A stretch of 64,000 nucleotides of DNA from an uncultured Candidatus Melainabacteria bacterium (GCA_934754505.1 CAKVIE010000009.1:16165-80164), one strand, 5' to 3'. Numbered from the stretch's first letter, positions 17,556 through 25,648 are shown. Translations and numbers: made by a program. The notes: a model not told the origin generated them from the sequence alone.

Positions 17556-18494
17556 TTATTTTAAATTTTCAGAAATTTTCTTGAAAAACTTCAATACCTC
17601 AGGAGTATGGTTTTGCGACAAACCGCCGATAGGGCGAGTATCTTTGGCTTTTTCCTTTTGTGCATATAATTTTAATATATTAATTTCCGAAGGAGATAAA
17701 AACCTGCCATATCCGAGAGTTGCAACACCTCGGCTAACAAATAAATGTTTATTATTTTCGACAATATAGCCAAATCGATACCGATTTCCATAGTTTGACG
17801 GAACAATGCATGAACCGATAAAAGGGAAAACAATTTCACCGCCATGAGTATGACCGCTTAAAGTTAAACTTACAAAATTCGGCATTTGGACAAATGTGTC
17901 GGGATTGTGAGATAAAACTATTGTCGGAAGCGTTTTGTCACAATTTGCAAGAACTTTTGACGGATTAACTTTATAATGCCAAAAATCTTTTAAACCAAAT
18001 ACAACTATTTTTTGATTGTTTACTTCAACGGTTTTATATTGATTATCCAAAATAGGAATATTTGCATCTTTATATATTTTTCGGACTATTTTTATCGGCT
18101 CATAATCATGATTGCCCATTACGGCAAAAACTCCATATTCAGCCTTAAAACCTTTTAAAACATTTGCTATTTCTTTTGGAGAATAATCGGATAATGAAAC
18201 AGATTTAGCATCTAAATCACCACAAATTATAATTATATCAGGCTTTTGAGAATTAATGTTTTTTACTATTCTCTTTAATTTTTTCATATCAACATGCTTT
18301 GTACCGAGATGAATATCCGTAACAAGAGCAATTTTAAATCCGTTCAAATCCTTGTGCCAATTTGGAATATATAATTTTTTTGTATTTGTCAAAAGAATAT
18401 TCGGCTCTATATAAAAAGTATCAAAAGCCAATATTGAAGCCAAAACCAGCAATACTAAAATGCAAATAAATATTCTCGAAAAAATTTTAACCAT
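17556..18494 (-). CDS. Membrane-anchored metallophosphoesterase (YkuE/LpxG-like)
   Basis: 312 residues, N-terminal membrane helix (about 5-25). Calcineurin-type metal motifs: D60-I-H62 in LVTDIHLG, GDLD (about 95), GNHDYEP, LSHNPD and SGHTHGGE. The layout (one TM plus phosphoesterase) matches YkuE-type hydrolases and the LpxG type of UDP-2,3-diacylglucosamine pyrophosphatase; the exact substrate is uncertain. Single gene convergent with the sigma/anti-sigma pair. Confidence 0.88.
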   Translation of the reverse strand: MVKIFSRIFICILVLLVLASILAFDTFYIEPNILLTNTKKLYIPNWHKDLNGFKIALVTDIHLGTKHVDMKKLKRIVKNINSQKPDIIIICGDLDAKSVSLSDYSPKEIANVLKGFKAEYGVFAVMGNHDYEPIKIVRKIYKDANIPILDNQYKTVEVNNQKIVVFGLKDFWHYKVNPSKVLANCDKTLPTIVLSHNPDTFVQMPNFVSLTLSGHTHGGEIVFPFIGSCIVPSNYGNRYRFGYIVENNKHLFVSRGVATLGYGRFLSPSEINILKLYAQKEKAKDTRPIGGLSQNHTPEVLKFFKKISENLK

Positions 18495-18602
18495 AAAAAA
18501 ATGATAACAAATTTGAAAATAAAAAACAAATATCTCAACAGAATAAAACGGATATCATCAATTAAATATCATTATCATTGGTTGTTCAAAATTATTTCAC
18601 TA

Positions 18603-18631
18603 AAAAAGGGGATATTGAAAATCCCCTTTTA
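18603..18631. terminator. Bidirectional terminator
   Basis: AAAAAGGGGAT, loop, ATCCCCTTTT; ends the minus-strand gene that stops at 18640. Confidence 0.85.
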
Positions 18632-18639
18632 AAAACAAA

Positions 18640-19506
18640 TTAATTATTTACTTTTTCAGCAATTTTTCTTGCAACTTTTATACCGCCAAGTGCTGCGGCT
18701 GTTCCAACAGCCATTGTTCCGACCGTTATTGCGGCAAATTCAAGTTGTTCTTTCTTATTCGCTTCGTGTTGTTCGGGAGTCATATAACGGCAAGAGCCGA
18801 TTTTGTTTCCGTCCGAATCATAGACATTAAATGTTGTTCCGTCTTCTGCAAGTTCAACATAATCGCCGTTTTGAGCAGAAACTTCTTCAAATTTGTCGCC
18901 TGTTTTCAAACTTATATTATTTCCTGACGGTGAAGAACCAAGGTTGAAAGCATTTTTTGCATCATAAGTAAATTTAGTTTCCGTTCGAGGAACAATTGAA
19001 GTACCACCGTTCGGATTTACAACAACTTGCGATACAATTTCGTTATGAACTTCTTGGTCATAAAAAGTCAACACGCCATCTTCAGAAATAGAAGCCTTTT
19101 CGTAGCATCTGTCACCGTTGGTCATTTCGCCTTCACAATCAACTTTACCGCCGACGTTTGCATAAATTGTCGATGTTCTCGACTCTGTCTGCATAGCTTC
19201 ATCAACAGCCATTTCAATATCGGTTTTTTCTGTGTTTACCTCTGCTTGTTGTGATACGGAAGTCGAATTATCCACAGGCTGCATATTTTCTGCTTTAGCA
19301 GGGACAGTTGCCGCTTTTGAACCTGCAATCACACTTGCGGCAAGCATAACGCCGAGTGCAACATTTTTCAAAGCCATTCCTGCTTTAGAAGAACAATGTT
19401 CTTTCGCTTGAGGTCTTATATCTTCTCTCGGATTGGATTTTTTTACTTTTTTAGTTTCGGGCAAATTCATATTAGAATTTACTCCGTTTAAATTAACATT
19501 GTGCAT
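18640..19506 (-). CDS. Lineage-specific protein with internal signal-like segment (paralogue of 63372-63914)
   Basis: 288 residues from ATG 19506 (ribosome site AAGGCGAGAG overlaps an in-frame GTG at 19524, which is rejected). A polar Asn-rich start is followed by KEHCSSK, a hydrophobic segment ALGVMLAASVIAG (about residues 49-61) and TVPAKAE, which looks like a signal peptide with an unusually long N-region. The central region is beta-rich without a known domain; a second hydrophobic segment lies near the C-terminus (AAITVGTMAVGTAAALGG). The paralogue shares the first 80 residues, including VDNSTSVS, but not the remainder. Function unknown. Confidence 0.75.
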   Translation of the reverse strand: MHNVNLNGVNSNMNLPETKKVKKSNPREDIRPQAKEHCSSKAGMALKNVALGVMLAASVIAGSKAATVPAKAENMQPVDNSTSVSQQAEVNTEKTDIEMAVDEAMQTESRTSTIYANVGGKVDCEGEMTNGDRCYEKASISEDGVLTFYDQEVHNEIVSQVVVNPNGGTSIVPRTETKFTYDAKNAFNLGSSPSGNNISLKTGDKFEEVSAQNGDYVELAEDGTTFNVYDSDGNKIGSCRYMTPEQHEANKKEQLEFAAITVGTMAVGTAAALGGIKVARKIAEKVNN

Positions 19507-19632
19507 GTTCTCTCGCCTTTTCACTCTAAAATATAATTCTTATATCGGCATAAAAAACGACTTAAACAGGTATTTTACGAAAAAGTTTAACATATATTTA
19601 CATTTTATCTCGTACATTATATGTCCAAAGGA

Positions 19633-19664
19633 AAAGAGGCACTTTAAAAGTACCTCTTTTTTTG
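19633..19664. terminator. Terminator after the flavoprotein gene
   Basis: AAGAGGCACTTT / AAAGTACCTCTT stem-loop with T runs on both sides. Confidence 0.75.
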
Positions 19665-19681
19665 TGTTTTTTAATAACGTG

Positions 19682-20254
19682 TTATGCTTTGATTTTTTTG
19701 AGTGTCCAAGCGATGTTTTCTGCCAAATTTTTCATATTTGAAACAGCTTCTTCATCATTTTCAACTTCGCCTTTTTCTCTGCCAAAACCGATGTTCCAGT
19801 AAGTTGAACCGCAGATTATCATCTCATTCATCAAAAACATGTGATGTAATGTCGATTGAATTGCAACTCCTCCGCCTCGACGTTGAGCCACAACTCCTGC
19901 TCCGATTTTGTGCTTCAAAGCACCTATCGCACTTGCAACAAGCCCAAATCTGTCAATAAATGCTTTCAACTCAGGTGTCATATCAGAATAATATGACGGT
20001 GTACCTAAAATGATAACGTCTGCATCTATTGCTTTTCCGACAATTTCATTGAAAATATCGTCATTACAAACGCATTTTCCGTTTTTCATTTTCTTGCAAG
20101 CCCAACATGCCCGACATCCGTGAATATTTTTTCCGCCGACTTGAATTAATTCGGTTTCAATTCCTTCTGCTTTAAGTCCGTCGAGGACAGTATTCAAGAG
20201 AAATTCCGTATTACCGTCTTTTCTCGGACTTCCGTTTATTGCAACTGCTTTCAT
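19682..20254 (-). CDS. NADPH-dependent FMN reductase / iron-sulfur flavoprotein-like
   Basis: 190 residues. The flavodoxin-like start AINGSPRKDGNTEFLL binds FMN phosphate, and GTPSYYSDMTPELKAFIDR is the second flavin-contact region. The cluster C-R-A-C-W-A-C-K followed by GKCVCNDD matches the Cys region of iron-sulfur flavoproteins, so a 4Fe-4S cluster is possible. Predicted cytoplasmic redox enzyme. Ten bases downstream of gpmI on the same strand. Confidence 0.88.
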   Translation of the reverse strand: MKAVAINGSPRKDGNTEFLLNTVLDGLKAEGIETELIQVGGKNIHGCRACWACKKMKNGKCVCNDDIFNEIVGKAIDADVIILGTPSYYSDMTPELKAFIDRFGLVASAIGALKHKIGAGVVAQRRGGGVAIQSTLHHMFLMNEMIICGSTYWNIGFGREKGEVENDEEAVSNMKNLAENIAWTLKKIKA

Positions 20255-20264
20255 CGTTTTCTCC

Positions 20265-21791
20265 TTACTTTAAAAGTGAATGACCTGTCATTTCAGCAGG
20301 TTGTTTAACACCTAAAAGTTCAAGAACTGTCGGAGCTACATCACAAAGTGCAGCATCTTTTTCAGCCTTGAGTTCGTGGCTGTCGTTAATCAAGAATAAC
20401 GGAACAACATTTGTTGTGTGAGCTGTGAAAGGCTTATGTGTATTGGGGTCTTCCATACATTCAGCATTACCGTGGTCTGCCGTCAAAAGCATTTTAACTC
20501 CGCATTCTTTAGCCTTTGCAACGATTTTGCCAACGCAAGTATCAACTGTTTCGCAAGCCTTAACTGCTGCCTCAAAAACTCCCGTATGACCTACCATATC
20601 AGGGTTTGCAAAGTTTACGAGAATAAATCCGTATTGGTCATCTTCCAATGCACCTAAAACTTTTTCGCAAACTTCATTAGCACTCATTTCAGGCTGCAAA
20701 TCATAAGTTGCAACTTTCGGAGAATTTACCAAAACTCTTGTTTCAAGTTTATTTGCTTTTTCAACACCGCCGTTGAAGAAGAAAGTAACGTGTGCATATT
20801 TTTCGGTTTCTGCTGTTCTGAATTGTTTAATACCGTTTTCGTCAAGCACATCGCCTAAAATATTGGTCAATCTGTGAGGCGGGAAAGCTACCGGCAAATC
20901 AAATGTTTCATCATATTTTGTAAACATTACATAATTGAGATTTTTGCGAACGGCTTTTCTTTCAAATCCGTTAAAGTCAGCAAAATTGATAGCTCTCGTT
21001 ATTTCTCTTGCTCTGTCGGGACGGAAGTTGAAGAATACTATTGAATCATTGTCATTAATTCTTGAAGTTGCCGCATCATTAGTAACAACAGGAACTACAA
21101 ATTCATCGGTTACATCTTTTGCATAAGATGCATCAACTGCCGCAAGTGCGTTTTCAGCCTTTTCTCCTTCGCCTAAAAGCAAGCAATCATAAGCTTTTTG
21201 AACTCTATCCCAACGGTTATCTCTGTCCATTGCGTAATAACGGCCGCTAACCGTTGCAATTTGCGGAAGATTACATTCTTTTAATTTATTTTCAATTCTT
21301 TCAAGGAAAGTTTTTGCACTTTTCGGAGGAGTATCTCTGCCGTCTAAAAATGCGTGAACATAAACTTTTTTAAGACCTTCTCTTGCAGCAAGTTCAATAA
21401 GAGCTTCAAGGTGTTCCATAGCACTGTGAACTCCGCCTGATGAAACAAGTCCCATAAAGTGGATTGAAGAATCATTCTTTTTAGCGTGTTCAACGGCATT
21501 CAAAAGTGCTTCGTTTTTAAAGAAAGAACCGTCTTTTACTGCATTATTAATTCTTGATAATTCTTGATAAACAACTCTGCCTGCACCCAAATTCAAGTGA
21601 CCGACTTCCGAATTACCCATTTGACCGTCAGGAAGTCCTACAAATTCGCCGCTTGCATTGATTGTAATATTCGGAACGGACTTTTTAAGCTCGTCGAGAT
21701 TAGGTGTTTTTGCTGTTTTTGTTGCGTCTTTCGAGCAGTCTTTATTGATGCCGAAGCCGTCCATTATGCATAAAAGAACTCTATTTGTCAT
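20265..21791 (-). CDS. gpmI: 2,3-bisphosphoglycerate-independent phosphoglycerate mutase
   Basis: 508 residues, full length. The phosphoserine site is in GQMGNSEVGHLNLGAGRV; metal ligands occur in the start (CIMDGFG), in DGRDTPP and in LTADHGNAE. Interconverts 3- and 2-phosphoglycerate in glycolysis, using manganese. The iPGM form without cofactor is common in anaerobes. The flavoprotein gene follows after 10 bases. Confidence 0.97.
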   Translation of the reverse strand: MTNRVLLCIMDGFGINKDCSKDATKTAKTPNLDELKKSVPNITINASGEFVGLPDGQMGNSEVGHLNLGAGRVVYQELSRINNAVKDGSFFKNEALLNAVEHAKKNDSSIHFMGLVSSGGVHSAMEHLEALIELAAREGLKKVYVHAFLDGRDTPPKSAKTFLERIENKLKECNLPQIATVSGRYYAMDRDNRWDRVQKAYDCLLLGEGEKAENALAAVDASYAKDVTDEFVVPVVTNDAATSRINDNDSIVFFNFRPDRAREITRAINFADFNGFERKAVRKNLNYVMFTKYDETFDLPVAFPPHRLTNILGDVLDENGIKQFRTAETEKYAHVTFFFNGGVEKANKLETRVLVNSPKVATYDLQPEMSANEVCEKVLGALEDDQYGFILVNFANPDMVGHTGVFEAAVKACETVDTCVGKIVAKAKECGVKMLLTADHGNAECMEDPNTHKPFTAHTTNVVPLFLINDSHELKAEKDAALCDVAPTVLELLGVKQPAEMTGHSLLK

Positions 21792-21932
21792 AATTTTTCC
21801 TCTTTTGTTTGTACTTACATCTGAATTGTATCACGTTAAGAAGATTTCTCAACGGTCAAACAGAGTTTTTTATTAACTATATATTATTATTTTATTTGTC
21901 CTGTTTAATAATATTTAGCAAATAATAAGAAG

Positions 21933-21961
21933 TTGAAAAATTTTTCAACAAACAATATAAT
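21933..21961 (+). promoter_or_regulatory. Promoter/operator of the XRE gene, predicted leaderless transcript
   Basis: TTGAAA (21933-21938), 17-base spacer, TATAAT (21956-21961). The start codon at 21968 lies where transcription should begin, so the mRNA would have no leader. A perfect palindrome TTGAAAAATTTTTCAA (21933-21948) covers the -35 box and is a likely autoregulatory operator. Confidence 0.68.
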
Positions 21962-21967
21962 AGTTAA

Positions 21968-22195
21968 ATGAACAAAAATACAGATACAATAACATATAAA
22001 TTAGGTACAAAAATCAGAATAGAGAGAATAAAGCGAGGATTGACACAAGAAGAACTCGCTGAAAAAGCAGGTATTGCAATAAATTCCGTCGGCGGAATTG
22101 AAAGAGGCGAACAATCTCCAACCGTTGAAACAGTTGATTTAATTGCAAAAGCTCTTGATATGGAAATAAGCAAACTGTTTATTTTCACATTTTAA
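21968..22195 (+). CDS. Small XRE-family transcriptional regulator (paralogue of 12032-12256)
   Basis: 75 residues, a single HTH_3 domain: IRIERIKRGLTQEELAEKAG, then INSVGGIERGEQSPTVETVD. Shares MNKNTDT at the start and F.FTF at the end with the other XRE protein. No ribosome site precedes it, in keeping with a leaderless transcript. It lies upstream of the candidate type I toxin locus, but a separate terminator (22358-22378) lies between them. Confidence 0.87.
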   Translation: MNKNTDTITYKLGTKIRIERIKRGLTQEELAEKAGIAINSVGGIERGEQSPTVETVDLIAKALDMEISKLFIFTF

Positions 22196-22357
22196 CCAAA
22201 GTAAAAACCATTTCGGAAGATGATGCTTTGTTTATTTTTTAAGATAAACAAAATTTCGTTATAAATATACCCAAGCGGCTAATTATATAGAAAGTTTAGG
22301 GAATATATATTTATAATATCTTTTTCATACTTCCGACTATTCTTAATTCCGGACAAT

Positions 22358-22378
22358 GAGCGGACCGCTCTTTTTTTT
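22358..22378 (+). terminator. Terminator after the XRE gene
   Basis: GAGCG GAC CGCTC followed by eight T, about 160 bases after the stop codon. Confidence 0.65.
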
Positions 22379-22416
22379 ACTTTATTACAAAATGCAACTG
22401 TTTTTTTTAAATATAG

Positions 22417-22454
22417 CTTTTCACCTGTTCAAAAACCTTATTTATATTAAAATA
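22417..22454. repeat. Direct repeat flanking the toxin-antitoxin candidate, left copy
   Basis: CTTTTCACCTGTTCAAAAAC then CTTATTTATATTAAAATA; the same sequence with one extra T is at 22781-22819, 364 bases away. Confidence 0.85.
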
Positions 22455-22472
22455 AATTATAAATTAATAAAA

Positions 22473-22577
22473 TATAATTCATAAAATTCAGGGGCAAGAA
22501 AACCTTTCTTTGTAGGACACCGACCGACACTTTAAATATCGGCTTCGGGTTGGTATCCGAATAGAAAGGGGGTCATT
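22473..22577 (+). promoter_or_regulatory. Promoter -10 and structured leader of the small hydrophobic peptide
   Basis: TATAAT at 22473-22478 (the -35 region is weak). The leader, about 90 bases, can form GGACACCGACC (22515-22525) with GGTTGGTATCC (22548-22558), one mismatch, and CCTTTCT (22503-22509) with AGAAAGG (22563-22569). The second pairing covers part of the ribosome site GGGGG (22568-22572), as in type I toxin mRNAs that are translated only after processing or refolding. Confidence 0.55.
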
Positions 22578-22658
22578 ATGGATAAATTCAATCTGACTTT
22601 ATTGTTAATCTTTTTGATTTTATACATAACAAAAAACGGCTCTTACCTTAACAGATAA
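22578..22658 (+). CDS. Candidate type I toxin: 26-residue hydrophobic peptide
   Basis: The frame from ATG 22578 encodes MDKFNLTLLLIFLILYITK plus GSYLNR-type polar end (a single Asn links them): one short membrane helix followed by a polar tail, the usual form of type I toxins such as Fst, TxpA or Hok-like peptides, though I see no specific family match. A very strong ribosome site (GGGGG, 5 bases before ATG) is partly covered by a leader stem. The last 28 bases are overlapped by an antisense RNA with its own promoter and terminator. Toxicity is inference from this layout. Confidence 0.62.
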   Translation: MDKFNLTLLLIFLILYITKNGSYLNR

Positions 22659-22714
22659 GAACCGTATCGACTTCTACAGGGTTTTCGGTAGCTTGAGCAA
22701 CTACCAGCCCCGTT
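22631..22714 (-). ncRNA. Candidate antisense antitoxin RNA
   Basis: Minus-strand RNA of about 84 bases. It would start near 22714, contain a small stem GGTAG / CTACC, and end at a hairpin (22636-22665: ACGG-TCTTA / TAAGA-CCGT with one mismatch, loop of about 10) followed by TTTTTT (22636-22631). It is complementary to the last 28 bases of the peptide frame and its 3' region, so it would pair with the toxin mRNA. Not present in the list of known families I can name. Confidence 0.6.
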
Positions 22715-22720
22715 ACTTAC

Positions 22721-22749
22721 ATTATAACAAAATTTAGCAAGGTTTTCAA
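22721..22749 (-). promoter_or_regulatory. Promoter of the antisense RNA
   Basis: Minus strand: TTGAAA (22749-22744), exactly 17 bases, perfect TATAAT (22726-22721). Stronger than the toxin promoter, as expected for an antitoxin RNA. Confidence 0.75.
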
Positions 22750-22780
22750 TATAAATAATTCAGATATACATAAAAAACAA

Positions 22781-22819
22781 CTTTTCACCTGTTCAAAAAC
22801 CTTATTTTATATTAAAATA
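22781..22819. repeat. Direct repeat flanking the toxin-antitoxin candidate, right copy
   Basis: CTTTTCACCTGTTCAAAAAC then CTTATTTTATATTAAAATA. A TATAAT box for the next gene follows at 22826-22831, as one follows the left copy. Confidence 0.85.
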
Positions 22820-22851
22820 GCAGAGTATAATAATTGCAGGTTAGAACAGTT

Positions 22852-23043
22852 ATGAGTGACAAGATAATAAAGTCATATTTGTGTCAAGGCAAGGAAGTTA
22901 ATCTGGTTTTCAGTCAAAGACAAAATGCATATATCATTCAGATTGAAAAGAAAACGATAAAACTTTTTCCGCCGCAAACACCAATAAAAGTTATGGAAAA
23001 GTTCGCTATGCAAGAACTTATCAAAATAACAGATAACAAATAA
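22852..23043 (+). CDS. Small orphan protein, 63 residues
   Basis: From ATG 22852; a TTG at 22834 is less likely because it lies at the expected transcript start. The sequence (start MSDKIIKSYLCQGKEVNLVF, then QRQNAYIIQIEKKTIKLF) suggests a small beta-sheet protein with a helical end. No domain recognised. It ends 14 bases before the AI-2E-type transporter gene, so they are probably co-transcribed. Confidence 0.65.
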   Translation: MSDKIIKSYLCQGKEVNLVFSQRQNAYIIQIEKKTIKLFPPQTPIKVMEKFAMQELIKITDNK

Positions 23044-23057
23044 ATTCGGGAGTTTTT

Positions 23058-24089
23058 ATGTTCGATAAAATTTTTCAACAATATGGAACCTTAAAGAATA
23101 TAATATTTTTTATTATCACAATTCTTTTTATAATCCTGATTTGCAAAAACGTGGATATAGCATTACTGTTTTTTGCATCGTTTGTAATTTCCTGTTCGTT
23201 AAATCCGCTTGCTGACAAACTTGTTGAAAAAACGGAAATGAACAGAACAACAGCTGCTCTGATTGTTTTGGGTGGTGGGGCATTACTTTGTCTATTGGTT
23301 CTTGTTCCGACAATTTTTCTTGCAACGTCTGAAATATCCTCATTTGCCGATAAATTTCCGAAATATGTTGATGAATTTGACGAATTTATTACAACTTCGC
23401 CGCTGCTTGCACAAGCAGGCATTCACGAACTTGACGGAGATGCAATAGCCTCGGGGCTTTCCGCATCATCTGCCGATATTTTGAAAAACCTTGTTGATGT
23501 CGGCAAAAATATCGGTTCGGGATTTGTTTATTTTGTAATCTCTATTATGCTGATTTTCTATTTTATTTCGGATAGAGAAGTTATAAGAAAAACTTTTTTG
23601 AGAATGTTTCCATCTGAAATAAGAAAAAATGCAGGTAATATATTAGATATAATTTCGCAAAAAATCGGCGGTTACATTACGGCATTGGTTGTAACTATGA
23701 TGAGTGTCGGTGTCGTAATGGTTATAGGTTTGTGTTTGTTAAAAGTGCCTTATGCATTGCTTTTGGGCTTGATAACGGCAGTATTTGATATTATTCCTGT
23801 CGTCGGTCCGACTATTGCTTTTATTATTTGTATAATTACAACATATCAAGTCGGTGCATCTGCCGTTATATCGGTTATTGCTGTATTTGCAGTTGCCCAG
23901 CTTGTTGAGAACCAATTTGTCAGACCGTATATTTTTGGCAAAATGTTAAATCTTCACCCGATTTTGATATATTTATTTTTATTCATTGCAGCAAAATATA
24001 TGGGAATTACAGGTGTTATTTTTGCCCCTGCGGTTGCGGCAACGGTATGCGTTTTGATAGAAGAACTTTATATGAAAAAACTTGATTAG
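23058..24089 (+). CDS. AI-2E-family transporter (PerM-like)
   Basis: 343 residues with about seven to eight membrane helices and the family's large soluble loop between the third and fourth (about 80-160). Signature regions: FVYFVISIMLIFYFISDREV, LLGLITAVFDIIPVVGPTI and the C-terminal HPILIYLFLFIAAKYMGITG. The family includes permeases for autoinducer-2, sodium/proton antiporters and others; the substrate here is not known. Preceded by a ribosome site (CGGGAG). Confidence 0.92.
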   Translation: MFDKIFQQYGTLKNIIFFIITILFIILICKNVDIALLFFASFVISCSLNPLADKLVEKTEMNRTTAALIVLGGGALLCLLVLVPTIFLATSEISSFADKFPKYVDEFDEFITTSPLLAQAGIHELDGDAIASGLSASSADILKNLVDVGKNIGSGFVYFVISIMLIFYFISDREVIRKTFLRMFPSEIRKNAGNILDIISQKIGGYITALVVTMMSVGVVMVIGLCLLKVPYALLLGLITAVFDIIPVVGPTIAFIICIITTYQVGASAVISVIAVFAVAQLVENQFVRPYIFGKMLNLHPILIYLFLFIAAKYMGITGVIFAPAVAATVCVLIEELYMKKLD

Positions 24090-24130
24090 TTTTTTGCATT
24101 AAATATGCTAAAATAGTAACGGTGAATAAA

Positions 24131-24445
24131 ATGAGCGAACAAGAAGAAATTATTAAAGAAATGCAAGAAATAGCCAAACAAATGGTTATTGACGATATAG
24201 AAGAAAATCCTGACAGTGAAAAAGAAGGTTTTGACTGCGATTGCTGTGGTAAATACAAAATGCTTGCAGGTTCGGTCGGATATGGCGAATACAGGCTTTG
24301 CAACGATTGTGTTTTGCTTGCGGAAATAAGTTTTAAACTCGGAAAAATCAAAGATATTAAAGAATTAATTGATGCAAATGCCGACAACAGACTTGAGGGC
24401 ATGTGTAATTTCTTAAAGCAGGAAGAAGCAAGGGAAAACAACTGA
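24131..24445 (+). CDS. Small zinc-ribbon-like protein
   Basis: 104 residues from ATG 24131 (GTG 24122 is an alternative). Two Cys pairs, DCDCCGKYK and LCNDCVLL, separated by about 20 residues, suggest one structural zinc site. A helical acidic N-terminus (EQEEIIKEMQEIAKQMV) precedes it. The stop codon is one base before the TTG start of the matrixin-like gene, so the two are coupled. Confidence 0.72.
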   Translation: MSEQEEIIKEMQEIAKQMVIDDIEENPDSEKEGFDCDCCGKYKMLAGSVGYGEYRLCNDCVLLAEISFKLGKIKDIKELIDANADNRLEGMCNFLKQEEARENN

Positions 24446-24446
24446 T

Positions 24447-25265
24447 TTGGCAGAAAAAGAAACATATCTTCAATATAATTTGAAAGACGGACATTTGATA
24501 AGGTGGCCCGACCATTGTTTTCCGCTGACTTTTTATATTGCACCTTTTCGCTGGTATAGAGGAAAAGGCGAAGAACATAAATATTACGGAATGGTTCAGC
24601 AAGCTTTGAGAGCTTGGGAAACAGCATCAAAAGGCAAATGCAGATTTCAACTTGTAAATAATTTGAACGATTCACAAATAAACCTTGAATGGAAAAGAGT
24701 TGACAGAAAATCACTCGGATATTGCCTTTTCAATTTCGATGAACAGGCAAGACTCTATTCTGCGGAAGTTCAAATCGGGCTGTCCGACGGAATTTTGCAC
24801 GCTCAATATATGGACGAAAATGAAGTTTATCACACAATATTGCACGAAATCGGGCATGCTTTGGGGTTAGGACACTCGCCTTATACCTCAGATATTATGT
24901 ACACTCCGCACCAATACGGAAATGTTGTTTTATCAAGACGTGATATAAATTCGATAAGATGGCTTTATAATTTACCGCTTGCAGCAACGGCAAAAGACTT
25001 GTCGTCGAAATTAAAGATGAATGAAAACGATATTGATGTTTTGATTTATCACATGATTCATAAAGACGGCAAAGGCGGAGAAATAACAGCAGTCGGAAGC
25101 CAAAAAGATTTGATGTCGGAACAGGCAAAACTTGCGGAATTAAAGAAATATCAGGTTTTAGGGCTTCAAAATGTAAGAATTTCAACAAATACTCATGAAT
25201 TTTTACGCCAGCAGCAACAGCAATTCATGAGAAATAATATGAAAAATAAAGATAAAAAAGATTAA
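24447..25265 (+). CDS. Matrixin-like (metzincin) zinc metalloprotease
   Basis: 272 residues, start codon TTG 24447. The extended zinc site HEIGHALGLGH (133-143) and the Met-turn SDIMY (Met about 151) place it in the metzincin/matrixin group. N-terminal residues (IRWPDHCFPLTFYIAP, then VQQALRAWETAS) match matrixin domains. Unlike most relatives there is no signal peptide, so it is either cytoplasmic or exported by another route. About 100 polar helical residues follow the catalytic domain. Overlapping expression with the zinc-ribbon gene upstream suggests a joint role. Confidence 0.88.
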   Translation: MAEKETYLQYNLKDGHLIRWPDHCFPLTFYIAPFRWYRGKGEEHKYYGMVQQALRAWETASKGKCRFQLVNNLNDSQINLEWKRVDRKSLGYCLFNFDEQARLYSAEVQIGLSDGILHAQYMDENEVYHTILHEIGHALGLGHSPYTSDIMYTPHQYGNVVLSRRDINSIRWLYNLPLAATAKDLSSKLKMNENDIDVLIYHMIHKDGKGGEITAVGSQKDLMSEQAKLAELKKYQVLGLQNVRISTNTHEFLRQQQQQFMRNNMKNKDKKD

Positions 25266-25303
25266 AAAATCGGTGAAAAAAATAAAGTTTATGAGATAAT
25301 GGA

Positions 25304-25646
25304 AATGAAACCGATTGGATAATTACGTACGAATGCAAACGTCGTATGAGGAAAGTCCGAGCATTCAAGGGCATATCGCCGGATAACGTCCGGAGCAGGT
25401 GACTGCGTGGAAAGTGCCACAGAAAAGTAAACAACCCGAAAGGGTTCAGGTGCAACAGTAGTGTAAAAGACTACTCGGAATATCGAGAGGTATTCTTGCG
25501 GTAAACCCCGATAGAATGCAAGTTCGACAGAGAGGTTAAGGTGACCCGCCGTCTTTCGACAGAACGCTTGAGGCGATAAGTAATTAGCGTCCCAGACAGA
25601 TGATTATCTAAAACAGAACTCGGCTTACGGATCGGTTTCATTTTTT
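25304..25646 (+). ncRNA. rnpB: RNase P RNA, bacterial type A-like
   Basis: About 343 bases. Ends pair as AATGAAACCGAT with ATCGGTTTCATT (helix P1). Universally conserved blocks are present: GAGGAAAGTCCGAGC near the 5' end, AGTGCCACAGAAA, GGTAAACCCC, AGTTCGACAGAGAGG-like segment, and the 3' ACAGAACTCGGCTTACGG. Catalytic subunit that matures tRNA 5' ends with RnpA (13.8-14.1 kb). A GATAAT box at about 25295 may be its -10. A tRNA gene follows within a few bases. Confidence 0.97.
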
Positions 25647-25648
25647 AT

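Noticed and set aside
22263..22310. A segment like the 5' half of a tRNA (TACCCAAGCGGCTAA)
   Set aside because: No acceptor pairing, anticodon arm or T arm follows; at most a decayed fragment.
22636..22665. The hairpin inside the small peptide frame as terminator of the toxin mRNA
   Set aside because: On the plus strand it is followed by ATCGACTTC, not a T run; the T run is on the minus strand, so it serves the antisense RNA.
24016..24714. A 232-residue minus-strand open frame opposite three plus-strand genes
   Set aside because: It crosses the ends of three well-supported genes (AI-2E-type, zinc-ribbon, matrixin), has no ribosome site, and its Ser/Leu-rich translation is typical of an antisense frame.
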